This document shows, one piece after another, positions 42,719-50,853 of a DNA stretch of 64,000 nucleotides. The first letter of the stretch is position 1; each line of letters opens with the position of its first letter. The notes below the pieces were generated by a model, which worked only from the letters and a program-made list of their open reading frames with translations, was not told where the DNA came from and ran no database searches. The position numbers and the translations under genes were made by a program. The stretch comes from Cytobacillus sp. NJ13 (GTDB taxonomy: Bacteria; Bacillota; Bacilli; Bacillales; Cytobacillaceae): assembly GCA_030348385.1 (NCBI GenBank), contig JAUCFP010000006.1:2848501-2912500 (forward strand), read 5' to 3'.

Positions 42719-43642
42719 TCAACAAATAGTCTCCGCACATGACCAGTCTCTTGCATGTTTCAGACTAATGTCAATAAACATGGATAAAGCTGGGGAAATC
42801 CACTTGTTTTTATGATAAACCGCTTGGGAGAAAATCTGTTTAAAACCACCTTCGCAGGGAATAACTTTTAACCTTCCTGCCTTGATTTCATCAGATACTG
42901 TCATTAGAGGTAAATAAGCAATACCAAGCCCGCTCATGACACAACGTTTCGTCGCTTCTATACTCCAAAGCTCCATCGTGTGGGAAGGGACGATCCCACG
43001 TTCTCCAAGGTATTCTTCAAACATCGTTCGATAACTGCATTCTTTCTCGTTCGCAATCAGACACTCGCTTATCTTTTGATTTTCGCAGCCTTTATCTAAA
43101 ATATTCAGCGGACAGTCAGGGCTTCCAACTAGGACGATAGGTTCTTCCAAAAACGAATGGACGATTAAATCGGAATCCTGCAGCTGCGGCATCATGACAA
43201 ATGCAATATCCGCACTGCCATTAAGTATTGCTCTCTTGTTATCACTGCACCTGGCGTTACTTAAACTGATGTTTACATGGGGAAACTTCTTTCTATATTC
43301 TCTTAATATTGGTTCCAGGCGGTATACCGTTAGTGATTCCGGAGCCGCAATCTTTAACTCTCCTCTCATATCCTCTCCATCACTGGCAATACTTTCGATC
43401 TTTCCATAGGTATCTAGTATCTCTTGAGTATAGGGGAGCAGCTTCTTGCCCGTATCAGTCAATCTTACCTTTCGGCCCATCCGGTCAAACAGAGGCAAGC
43501 CTAAATGTTCTTCAAGTGCCTGAATATGAGAAGTTACCGTGGATTGAGTGTACCCTAATTGTTCCGCCGCTTGTGTGAAGCTCCCCGTTTCAATGACCTT
43601 TTTAAACGTAACAAAATGGCGAATTTCCATCATTTCACCCAC
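42719..43642 (-). CDS. LysR-family transcriptional regulator
   Basis: About 304-307 residues: MEIRHFVTFKKVIETGSFTQAAEQLGYTQSTVTSHIQALEEHLGLPLFDRMGRKVRLT (winged helix) and effector domain from about residue 95 (GELKIAAPESLTVYRLEPIL). Several in-frame ATGs (43642, 43633, 43630) are possible. It diverges from the MFS gene at 43770, its likely target. Confidence 0.9.
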   Translation of the reverse strand: MGEMMEIRHFVTFKKVIETGSFTQAAEQLGYTQSTVTSHIQALEEHLGLPLFDRMGRKVRLTDTGKKLLPYTQEILDTYGKIESIASDGEDMRGELKIAAPESLTVYRLEPILREYRKKFPHVNISLSNARCSDNKRAILNGSADIAFVMMPQLQDSDLIVHSFLEEPIVLVGSPDCPLNILDKGCENQKISECLIANEKECSYRTMFEEYLGERGIVPSHTMELWSIEATKRCVMSGLGIAYLPLMTVSDEIKAGRLKVIPCEGGFKQIFSQAVYHKNKWISPALSMFIDISLKHARDWSCAETIC

Positions 43643-43769
43643 TTTTATTTTTCTCTTATTTTTATAGTATCAAAAAAATCAATGGATAACTTCATAAACT
43701 TCAATTTTACTAATGAATAGCTGCGGGTTACTATTAAGAAAAAAACAGGAGTATAACGGAGGTGTCTGA

Positions 43770-45047
43770 GTGTTGAAGCGTATTCACTATAGCTGGTTTA
43801 TTCTTACCATTACATTTTTATCCATTATCGTTGCCGGAATTGCCATATCATCATCAGGAGTTTTCATAGATCCTTTCGAGAACGAATTTGGCTGGGATCG
43901 GCCTATAATTGCACTTGCTTTTGCCATTAGTCTTTTTTTATATGGTATATCAGGCCCCTTCATGGCAGCATTATTAGAAGTGATCGGGTTAAAAAAAATG
44001 ATGATTGGTTCAATGGCGACTTTGCTGACTGGCCTCATGCTTACCTTAATGATGAACCAGTCATGGCAGCTGATGATTATTTGGGGCATAATTATTGGAC
44101 TGGGAGCGAGTCTTTTTTTAACGGTAGTAAGTCCATATGTGGCGAATCACTGGTTTGTGAAACGAAGAGGACTTGCAGTAGGAATTTTAACAGCAAGTAC
44201 TGCAACAGGTCAATTAATTCTTCTTCCTGTCTTAGCGTCTATAATCGATCATTATTCGTGGCGTTTGGCGATTGGTTTAATTATGATCCTTAGTTTCATT
44301 ATGCTGATCATAATCCTTTTATTTATGAAAAACACGCCAAAGGATGTTGGCATTCTTCCATATGGACTGGAAAAAGAAATACAGGACAGCAATGAAGAAC
44401 AAAAGAAAAATCCTATTGTTTTAGCCTTCAATGGCTTATTAGAAGCTGTAAAAGTAAAAGAATTTTGGCTATTAGCCGGCAGTTTCTTTATTTGCGGACT
44501 TTCAACGAACGGTTTAATTGGCACTCATTTTGTATCTTACTGTATAAGTTTTGGAATACCTTTAGTTACAGCGGCTTCCTTTCTTTCATTTATGGGAATT
44601 TTCAATCTAGCAGGAACAACCCTATCCGGCTGGCTGTCAGATCGTTTAGATAATCGATGGCTATTATTTTGGTACTACGGTTTAAGAGGGGCTTCACTTG
44701 TATTCCTTCCTTATGCATTAATGGAAGGTTCGATTACGATGCTTATTATCTTTACTGTGTTTTATGGATTAGATTGGATTGCAACTGTTCCACCAACTAT
44801 TAATATCTCAAGACAAATATTTGGGACTAAAAAGAGCGGAATCATTTACGGCTGGATTTTCGCATCTCATCAGGTAGGTGCTGCTGCAGCTGCATATGGA
44901 GGCGGTCTAATCTATAAATTTTTCAATACTTATACTTGGGCGTTTTTCCTAGCTGGTGTTTTCTGTTTATTTGCAAGCTTATTTGTCATTACTATTAAAA
45001 AACAGCATTCAAGTCAATTAGCTAATGAGGGAATAGTGAATATATAG
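43770..45047 (+). CDS. MFS transporter (OFA/monocarboxylate-like)
   Basis: 425 residues, 12 TM segments. SSGVFIDPFENEFGWDRPIIALAF after TM1 and RRGLAVGILTASTATGQLILLPVL are typical of the OFA/CynX-like MFS groups that carry organic anions. The start is GTG 43770, with GGAGGTG just upstream. Divergent from a LysR gene that probably controls it. Substrate unknown. Confidence 0.88.
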   Translation: MLKRIHYSWFILTITFLSIIVAGIAISSSGVFIDPFENEFGWDRPIIALAFAISLFLYGISGPFMAALLEVIGLKKMMIGSMATLLTGLMLTLMMNQSWQLMIIWGIIIGLGASLFLTVVSPYVANHWFVKRRGLAVGILTASTATGQLILLPVLASIIDHYSWRLAIGLIMILSFIMLIIILLFMKNTPKDVGILPYGLEKEIQDSNEEQKKNPIVLAFNGLLEAVKVKEFWLLAGSFFICGLSTNGLIGTHFVSYCISFGIPLVTAASFLSFMGIFNLAGTTLSGWLSDRLDNRWLLFWYYGLRGASLVFLPYALMEGSITMLIIFTVFYGLDWIATVPPTINISRQIFGTKKSGIIYGWIFASHQVGAAAAAYGGGLIYKFFNTYTWAFFLAGVFCLFASLFVITIKKQHSSQLANEGIVNI

Positions 45048-45130
45048 CAATTAAAACATACGTACCATTTTAATATCACGTCCGCAAAATTCCCCATCAA
45101 AACTAGTTAAAGTCTAATATCCTATAAAAA

Positions 45131-45166
45131 AGAACAAGCTGATTTTACTAAAAGATCGGCTTGTTC
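45131..45166. terminator. Shared terminator between convergent genes
   Basis: AGAACAAGCTGAT and ATCGGCTTGTTCT pair (one G-U). A T6 run lies on the minus side, so it chiefly serves the acetyltransferase gene. Confidence 0.85.
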
Positions 45167-45210
45167 TAATGTATTCGAAAAGGAAACGCCAATTTTAACT
45201 AACACTAAAA

Positions 45211-45792
45211 TTACTCTAAGCCATCATTAATCCTCTTCACAACTTTCGCAGGAACTCCTACAGCTACAGTATTTTTAGGAACATCCTTAGTGACAACGGC
45301 TCCTGCCGCAACCACAGAGTTTTCACCAATCGTCACACCAGGCAGGATGGTTGCGTTTGAACCAATCCAGACGTTTTTGCCAATGACAACTGGAGAAGGG
45401 TAGGTTATGTTTCTTGTTTCTAAAGATAACCCATGATTCAGTGTAGCAATCGTGACATTCATACCGATCATGGTGCCGTCTCCAATACGAATCCCGCCCC
45501 TGTCCTGGAAAGAACACCCTGTGTTAAAAAACACGTTCTTGCCAATCGTGATATTCTTGCCGAAGTCTGTATAAAAGGGCGGAAAGCACATAAAGGAAGA
45601 ATCAACTTTACTACCTGTCAGTTCACTGAATATCTCTGCTATTTCATCTTTTGAATGATACGAAGTATTCAATTTCATAGTGATCTTTTGAGCTTCATAG
45701 CTGCATTGAGTCAATAGCCCATGCAATTCTTTGTCCTCACCTGAAATGGGATTTCCCTTTCGGCAGAAATCTATAAAGTCTTCCATGTTCAT
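45211..45792 (-). CDS. Maltose/galactoside-type O-acetyltransferase (left-handed beta-helix)
   Basis: 193 residues: N-terminal helical Mac domain and then hexapeptide repeats (FGKNITIGKNVFFNTGCSFQDRGGIRIGDGTMIG; VIGKNVWIGSNATILPGVTIGENSVVAAGAVVTKDV). The catalytic His is in TIATLNHGLS. Members transfer acetyl from acetyl-CoA to sugars such as maltose or Nod factors. The exact sugar is unknown. Confidence 0.9.
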   Translation of the reverse strand: MNMEDFIDFCRKGNPISGEDKELHGLLTQCSYEAQKITMKLNTSYHSKDEIAEIFSELTGSKVDSSFMCFPPFYTDFGKNITIGKNVFFNTGCSFQDRGGIRIGDGTMIGMNVTIATLNHGLSLETRNITYPSPVVIGKNVWIGSNATILPGVTIGENSVVAAGAVVTKDVPKNTVAVGVPAKVVKRINDGLE

Positions 45793-45885
45793 TTTTTAGC
45801 CACCTTTCTTTGTATGATCCTAAAAAAATCCAAGTTAAAAATAGAATGTCCCAAAAGCCAGGCTTTCAGGACATCTTTGAACCAT

Positions 45886-46926
45886 TTACATAGTGCCGAT
45901 ATCAATCACAAATCGATATTTTACATCCGAAGCTAATACGCGTTTGTAAGCTTCATCTATTTGATCAGCTGTAATGACTTCAATCTTTGGAACGATGTTA
46001 TGTTCTGCACAGAAATCCAGCATTTCCTGAGTCTCACGGATGCCTCCAATCATAGAACCTGCAAAGGAGCGGCGATGGCCGATGAGTGAGAACACATTGA
46101 CTGACAATGGCTCTGCAGGAGCACCAACGTTTACCAATGTTCCGTCAAGCGTGAGCAGTGAGAAGTAAGCATCCATGTCGATCTTTGCACTTACCGTGTT
46201 AATAATTAAGTCAAACGTTCCGGCAAGTGTTTTGAAAGTTTCCAGGTCGCTTGTGGCAAAGTAATGGTCTGCTCCAAATTGCAGGCCGTCTTCTTTTTTA
46301 TTCAATGTTTGCGAAAGGACTGTCACTTCTGCACCCATGGCATGTGCAATTTTAACAGCCATATGGCCAAGGCCGCCCATACCGACAACCGCTACTTTCT
46401 TGCCCGGCCCAGCTTTCCAATGATTTAGCGGCGAATAAGTGGTAATGCCCGCGCAAAGCAGTGGTGCTGCAGCGTCAAGCCCAATGCTATCAGGAATGCT
46501 GACAACAAAGTCCTCCGTTACAACAATGTGAGTAGAATAGCCGCCTTGAGTAGGCTCGCCATATTTGTCCACACCCGCATAAGTAGGAACATTGCCTTTG
46601 AGACAGTACTGTTCTTCTCCTTTACGGCAATTATCACATTCTCCGCAGGAGTCAACCATACATCCGACCCCAACCCGGTCACCGACCTTGTACTTTGTAA
46701 CCTCAGCGCCTACTTCCGTAACAATTCCTGCAATCTCATGCCCAGGTACGAGCGGATAGTTCACAGGACCCCACTCGCCGTGAGCGGTATGAATGTCAGA
46801 ATGGCAAATGCCAGCATATTTAATTTCAATCAGAACATCATGCAAATCAAGATCGCGCCTTTTAATTTCAGCCGCTCTAAACGGCTTGTCCGGACCGTCA
46901 ACGGCCCGCGCTTTAGCAGTTATCAT
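45886..46926 (-). CDS. adhA: Zinc-dependent alcohol/aldehyde dehydrogenase (AdhA-like)
   Basis: 346 residues of the YahK/AdhA medium-chain group: catalytic Zn ligands in [15 protein letters not shown] and [10 protein letters not shown], structural Zn loop [20 protein letters not shown] (four Cys), Rossmann [24 protein letters not shown]. It likely reduces aldehydes with NADPH. B. subtilis adhA is induced by formaldehyde and methylglyoxal through AdhR, and an AdhR-like gene is divergent here, which supports the same role. Confidence 0.92.
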   Translation of the reverse strand: MITAKARAVDGPDKPFRAAEIKRRDLDLHDVLIEIKYAGICHSDIHTAHGEWGPVNYPLVPGHEIAGIVTEVGAEVTKYKVGDRVGVGCMVDSCGECDNCRKGEEQYCLKGNVPTYAGVDKYGEPTQGGYSTHIVVTEDFVVSIPDSIGLDAAAPLLCAGITTYSPLNHWKAGPGKKVAVVGMGGLGHMAVKIAHAMGAEVTVLSQTLNKKEDGLQFGADHYFATSDLETFKTLAGTFDLIINTVSAKIDMDAYFSLLTLDGTLVNVGAPAEPLSVNVFSLIGHRRSFAGSMIGGIRETQEMLDFCAEHNIVPKIEVITADQIDEAYKRVLASDVKYRFVIDIGTM

Positions 46927-47013
46927 GAATAAAACCTCCTGAATTTTTTAAGAGAATGATAGATTTTAAAAAGAACTCAGTTAAGTTCCCATCATTTTTC
47001 TCTTTTCACAACC

Positions 47014-47044
47014 ATGTTAAGGCTTATAGTTAACTCTAGGTCAA
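47014..47044 (-). promoter_or_regulatory. MerR-type promoter of adhA with AdhR operator
   Basis: TTGACC (47044-47039) and TAACAT (47019-47014) are separated by 19 bp, the long spacer of MerR-activated promoters. The spacer holds the operator CTTATAGTTAACTCTAGGTC (47023-47042). Confidence 0.8.
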
Positions 47045-47082
47045 GCGATAAAATTAATTTTTTCAATCCCAATAAAGTGGCT

Positions 47083-47141
47083 TTGACATTTATAAGATAC
47101 CATGATAATCTCACGTTATACCTTATAGTTAACTCTAGGTC
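47083..47141 (+). promoter_or_regulatory. adhR promoter and second AdhR operator
   Basis: TTGACA (47083-47088), 17-nt spacer, TAATCT (47106-47111). An identical 20-bp copy of the operator (47122-47141) lies near the transcription start, 99 bp from the first copy, consistent with autoregulation. Confidence 0.75.
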
Positions 47142-47168
47142 TACATCTATAAAAATAGGAGATAAATA

Positions 47169-47579
47169 ATGAAAACATACACGATCAGTGAAGTGGCAAA
47201 GGAATTGAATCTGACAGTATATACCCTCCGCTACTACGACAAAGAAGGTCTGATGCCCTTTGTAGAACGGACCCCCAGCGGAAATCGCTTGTTTAAAGAA
47301 TCCGACCTTAGCGCTCTAAAAGTAATAGAATGCTTAAAAGCCACCGGGATGCCTATTAAGGAGATTAAAAATTTCATTGATTGGTGTTCTGAAGGGGATG
47401 CCACACTTCAGCAAAGATATGACATGTTTCTGGAGCGAAAAGCAAATGTACAAGCACAAATGGAAGAACTAAGAAAAACAATGGAAGTCATCGAGCATAA
47501 ATGCTTATACTACAAGACTGCACTGGAAGCTGGAACGGAAGATATTCATAAAGAAGATAAAATAGAGATTAATAGCTGA
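47169..47579 (+). CDS. adhR: MerR-family regulator AdhR/NmlR type
   Basis: 136 residues: YTISEVAKELNLTVYTLRYYDKEGLMPFVERTPSGNRLFKESDL (winged helix) and a C-terminal coiled coil (about 80-120) with Cys in EHKCLYYKTALEAG, about residue 114. NmlR/AdhR proteins sense electrophiles such as aldehydes through a conserved Cys. Divergent from adhA with two identical operators between them. Confidence 0.92.
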   Translation: MKTYTISEVAKELNLTVYTLRYYDKEGLMPFVERTPSGNRLFKESDLSALKVIECLKATGMPIKEIKNFIDWCSEGDATLQQRYDMFLERKANVQAQMEELRKTMEVIEHKCLYYKTALEAGTEDIHKEDKIEINS

Positions 47580-47583
47580 CAGA

Positions 47584-47617
47584 AAGCCGCCTGTATTTAA
47601 TACAGATGGCTATCTTT
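47584..47617 (+). terminator. Terminator after adhR
   Basis: AGCC-GC-CTGTAT and ATACAG-AT-GGCT pair with a 2-nt internal loop, followed by ATCTTTTT. Confidence 0.8.
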
Positions 47618-47630
47618 TTAACTAAAAAAT

Positions 47631-47943
47631 CTAATAAAAATCACAGTACACAATCCAGTCATGTTTTTCTTGATTGTAGAAAAAATAGAAACTGCCACTA
47701 TCTACAATGTTGAAATGGGCCTTTTTATCAGAACTGATTTGAAATACAAAGGGGTAATCTTCTCCAAAAGAAACTCCACCTTGAGTAAAAGAAGGATACC
47801 CCCCAACTTTATGAACGGGATATATTTTTTCTACAATATCTTCGTAGTATTCTATCCCTTCCTCTGATTCAAGCCGTAATATTTCATCTTCAATTTGCGG
47901 GGCAATGCTATTAGAATCCTCCCAGGAAGTCTTTTCCGCTAAA
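47631..47943 (-). pseudogene. C-terminal remnant of a DUF1963 (YwqG-like) protein
   Basis: A frame without start codon reads AEKTSWEDSNSIAPQIEDE, later KVGGYPSFTQGG, GEDYPFVFQISSD, NIVDSGSFYFFYNQEKHDWIVYCDFY and stops at TAG 47631-47633. G-G-x-P-x-F-x-Q and L/FQI-x-SD...GDSG-x-x-x-F-F are the C-terminal hallmarks of DUF1963. About 150 N-terminal residues are absent. It overlaps the end of the P-loop kinase gene in another frame, so that gene probably replaced the missing part. Confidence 0.75.
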
Positions 47944-48423
47944 CTCTAAAATATTTAAACCCTCGGATGCCTCTGGTGCTTCAAAAAATTTAGTAACATG
48001 AATAAACACCGCTTCCGTGTCAAAAGCTGCTCTTTCGGGTTGTTCGTTACTCCTTTGTGCAATTTGACGTAAGCATTGCTCGTTATTTAGATTAAGGAAG
48101 ATTAGTTGATGGCTTGCATTGACCTCTGACGCCATATCCAAAAACCACTTTCGCAGTTTTCGAGTGTTAGCTGGAAAATCCATCACTACATCTGTACCAA
48201 CACTTAATATGTTTTGGACATGCTTTTTCACCAACGGCTTGAGCTGCGCTGAGAATTTTAGATAGTCCTCAAATGATACAAGCTGATTGGGATATAGAGA
48301 TGAAAGCCATTCATCCTCAGACAACAGTACCGCATGTTTATCTATCGCCAATTGTTTTGATTTAGTTGATTTTCCAGCTCCCATTTTTCCACAGAAAAAG
48401 TATAGCGTCCCCAATTGTTTCAT
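47911..48423 (-). CDS. P-loop nucleotide/antibiotic kinase-like ATPase
   Basis: 170 residues: Walker A FFCGKMGAGKSTKSKQLA (9-26), SEDEWLSSLYP, DVVMDFPANTRKLRKWF, and a helical C-terminus. This is the Zeta-toxin/chloramphenicol-phosphotransferase-like AAA_33 group that phosphorylates small molecules. No antitoxin gene is adjacent, so I do not call it a toxin. Confidence 0.85.
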   Translation of the reverse strand: MKQLGTLYFFCGKMGAGKSTKSKQLAIDKHAVLLSEDEWLSSLYPNQLVSFEDYLKFSAQLKPLVKKHVQNILSVGTDVVMDFPANTRKLRKWFLDMASEVNASHQLIFLNLNNEQCLRQIAQRSNEQPERAAFDTEAVFIHVTKFFEAPEASEGLNILEFSGKDFLGGF

Positions 48424-48815
48424 ATTTTTTAACCCCCCGAGCTTATTTTAGTTTAAACTTTTTACTTCGTTAGTTCTCATAGACATTCTCCTCTTATTAA
48501 TATTTAGACGTTAAGATTTATATCCAATTTACTTATTCTACCAATTTCATTTATTTTCCTTCTTTAACTAACCTGCCCCGTGTGTTCAATAGAAATCCCA
48601 CAAAAAAGGCGTTAATCCTTCTTGGAACAACTCACCCTTTAACTCACCAAAAAGTTTAGCAATAAATACATTACTTCCAGTTCATTGAGCTGTGGGTATA
48701 AATACAAAACCATAAAACATATATTTCAATAGCAAAGATAATTAATTAAATATTCTGTACTTTATTGGAGTACTTACATATAATTGTTATATCAATTGTC
48801 AAGGAGGAATTTTCC
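48424..48815. other. Intergenic region upstream of the exporter leader
   Basis: It includes a CTAACCTGCCCC dispersed element at about 48568, an imperfect GGCGTTAATCC hairpin at about 48605-48640, and a likely promoter TGTACT-N17-TATAAT (TATAAT at 48779-48784) for the leader and ABC gene. Confidence 0.5.
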
Positions 48816-48872
48816 ATGCGAAAAATGATTAACACATCCGTTCAAACATATAGGGGTGTAACACTTTCTTAA
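48816..48872 (+). CDS. Leader peptide of the ABC exporter gene
   Basis: 18 codons (MRKMINTSVQTYRGVTLS) with a perfect AAGGAGG 8 nt upstream. Its 3' half forms one arm of a hairpin that precedes a T-rich tract, upstream of an ABC exporter. The arrangement resembles bmrB-bmrCD and vmlR leaders, where drug-stalled ribosomes stop terminator formation. I infer that the peptide is made for regulation rather than function. Confidence 0.7.
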   Translation: MRKMINTSVQTYRGVTLS

Positions 48873-48910
48873 TTGTTTATGGTGTACCCCCTAATATGTG
48901 TTTATTTAAA
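48846..48910 (+). promoter_or_regulatory. Transcription attenuator of the ABC exporter
   Basis: ACATATAGGGGTGT (from 48846) pairs with the segment 48881-48899 (GGTGTACCCCCTAATATGT) with single-base bulges, followed by GTTTATTT. A ribosome paused on the leader would cover the first arm and block the terminator. Confidence 0.65.
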
Positions 48911-48931
48911 TTACACAAAAAGGGGTAACTT

Positions 48932-50680
48932 ATGGATTTTCCAATGAAAAAATTTTTCTCGTATTACAAACCATATGTAAAATTGTATCTAACAGTATTG
49001 GCCTGTGCAATAATTGTCTCAGGTGTGACTTTGGTGCTTCCGCTACTTGTTAGGTATATAACGAAAAATGTTTTGGAAGGAGATTTATCGATCGCCTTAC
49101 CTAAAGTTTATTGGATTGGCGCGCTAATGCTTGTTTTAGTAGCAATCCAAAATATAGCAAACTATTTTTTGGACTTCAAAGGGCATGAAGTTGGGGCTCG
49201 AATGGAAAGTGATATGCGTAATGAACTGTTCGCTCATATGCAAAAGCTTTCCTTCAGCTTTTTCAATAAAGAAAAAACAGGTCAACTTATGTCCAGGATT
49301 ACTAATGATCTGCTGCTGCTTTCCGAGTTGTATCATCATGGCCCGGAAGACTATCTCAAATACCTAGTCCGTTTTATTGGAGCCTTTGTTATTTTATTCT
49401 TTATTAACTCCCAATTAACAATTGTTGCTTTCTGTTTTCTTCCTTTGTTAGGTGCCCTTTCCTTATATTTTAATAAGATTGAAAACAGGGCATTAAGAAG
49501 AAACAAAGAAAGGATTGGAGACGTAAACGCACAGGTAGAGGATAGTCTATCAGGAATCCGAGTAGTAAAATCATTTGGCAACGAGCAATATGAGATTGAG
49601 AAGTTCAGCCGGGAAAACAATCGTTTTCTTGAGAGCAGAAAAGAGTTTTACAACGTCGAAGCCAAGTTTTACAATAGTGTTCAAACAATTATCCAGCTGA
49701 TTACAATCACAGTAATTATTATCGGGAGTGCCAGTATTGTAGACAACTCATTTGATTTGGCCGATTTAATCACATTTTTACTCTATATCAACTATATGAT
49801 TGAGCCAATTCAAAAACTGACTCATATGAGTACGCAATTTCAGGAAGGAATCACTGGCTTCCAGCGATTTATGGAAATCATGAACCTTAAGCCTTCAATC
49901 GAAAACCAACCGAATGCCGTGCCTCTGCCTATGGAAGAAGTACAGGGTGAAATAGAGTTCAAAAATGTTTTCTTCCGTTATGAAGATAATTCTGGCTATG
50001 TCTTGGAAAATTTGTCTCTTCATATCCGAACCGGAGAATATATAGCCTTAGTTGGTCCATCAGGTGCTGGAAAAACAACATTTTGCTCGCTCATACCCCG
50101 CTTTTATGAAGTAACAAATGGCGAGGTATTACTGGATGGGAAAAACGTCCGCTCTATTGACCTTCAGTCTTTAAGAAAAGCTATAGGAATTGTACAGCAG
50201 GATGTTTACCTATTCGGGGGAACAATATTGGAAAATATTCGTTACGGAAATCCATCAGCCAGCGATGAGGAAATAATAAATGCAGCTAAGGATGCAAACG
50301 CTCACGATTTTATCATGAACTTGCCAAACGGATACCACACCATTATTGGTCAACGAGGAGTTAGACTTTCTGGAGGGCAAAAACAGAGAGTAAGTATAGC
50401 CCGTGTATTTCTTAAGAATCCACCTGTTCTTATATTAGATGAGGCAACTAGTTCATTAGATAACGAGAGTGAAAGCATTATCAAGGAATCACTCGAAAAG
50501 CTGGCGAAAGGGCGTACAACTATTGTTATTGCCCATCGCCTTTCAACTATCCGTAATGCTCAAAGGATCATTGTCTTAACTGGGGATGGTATTGTGGAAC
50601 AAGGTACTCACAATTCTTTACTTGAAAGCGATGGAGTTTATTCCAACCTATATTCCCGGCAGTTTGAATTAACATTGTGA
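48932..50680 (+). CDS. ABC exporter, fused TM-ATPase half transporter (Sav1866/BmrA-like)
   Basis: 582 residues: six TM helices (about 15-310; SRITNDLLLLSELYHHGPEDY is the typical coupling region), Walker A GPSGAGKTT (about 372), Q-loop, signature LSGGQKQR, Walker B LILDEATSSLD and H-loop IVIAHRLSTI. It forms a homodimer that expels drugs or lipids. The attenuating leader suggests induction by ribosome-targeting antibiotics (inference). Confidence 0.92.
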   Translation: MDFPMKKFFSYYKPYVKLYLTVLACAIIVSGVTLVLPLLVRYITKNVLEGDLSIALPKVYWIGALMLVLVAIQNIANYFLDFKGHEVGARMESDMRNELFAHMQKLSFSFFNKEKTGQLMSRITNDLLLLSELYHHGPEDYLKYLVRFIGAFVILFFINSQLTIVAFCFLPLLGALSLYFNKIENRALRRNKERIGDVNAQVEDSLSGIRVVKSFGNEQYEIEKFSRENNRFLESRKEFYNVEAKFYNSVQTIIQLITITVIIIGSASIVDNSFDLADLITFLLYINYMIEPIQKLTHMSTQFQEGITGFQRFMEIMNLKPSIENQPNAVPLPMEEVQGEIEFKNVFFRYEDNSGYVLENLSLHIRTGEYIALVGPSGAGKTTFCSLIPRFYEVTNGEVLLDGKNVRSIDLQSLRKAIGIVQQDVYLFGGTILENIRYGNPSASDEEIINAAKDANAHDFIMNLPNGYHTIIGQRGVRLSGGQKQRVSIARVFLKNPPVLILDEATSSLDNESESIIKESLEKLAKGRTTIVIAHRLSTIRNAQRIIVLTGDGIVEQGTHNSLLESDGVYSNLYSRQFELTL

Positions 50681-50689
50681 TATTACAAT

Positions 50690-50722
50690 AAATCGGCCCT
50701 TATTCGGGCTGATTTATTTTTA
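50690..50722 (+). terminator. Terminator after the ABC exporter
   Basis: AAATCGGCCC and GGGCTGATTT pair (one mismatch), then ATTTTT. Confidence 0.85.
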
Positions 50723-50787
50723 GCTAATACTAAATTTGCAGCTCTGTAATTCTTATTAAACTAACCTGCCCCTTTAGTTTAAAAAGA

Positions 50788-50815
50788 AAAAAGCTGCCTG
50801 ATTAGCAGCTTTTGA
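50788..50815 (-). terminator. Terminator after the adcA-like gene
   Basis: AAAGCTGCC and GGCAGCTTT-type arms around a 6-nt loop, followed on the minus strand by TTTTTTCTTTTT. Confidence 0.85.
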
Positions 50816-50853
50816 CCAGCACCCCTGAGCCTGAAGTTATAATCCTTCTTAGT

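Noticed and set aside
47911..48423. Zeta-type toxin of a toxin-antitoxin pair
   Set aside because: The P-loop and size fit the wider kinase group, but there is no small antitoxin gene next to it.
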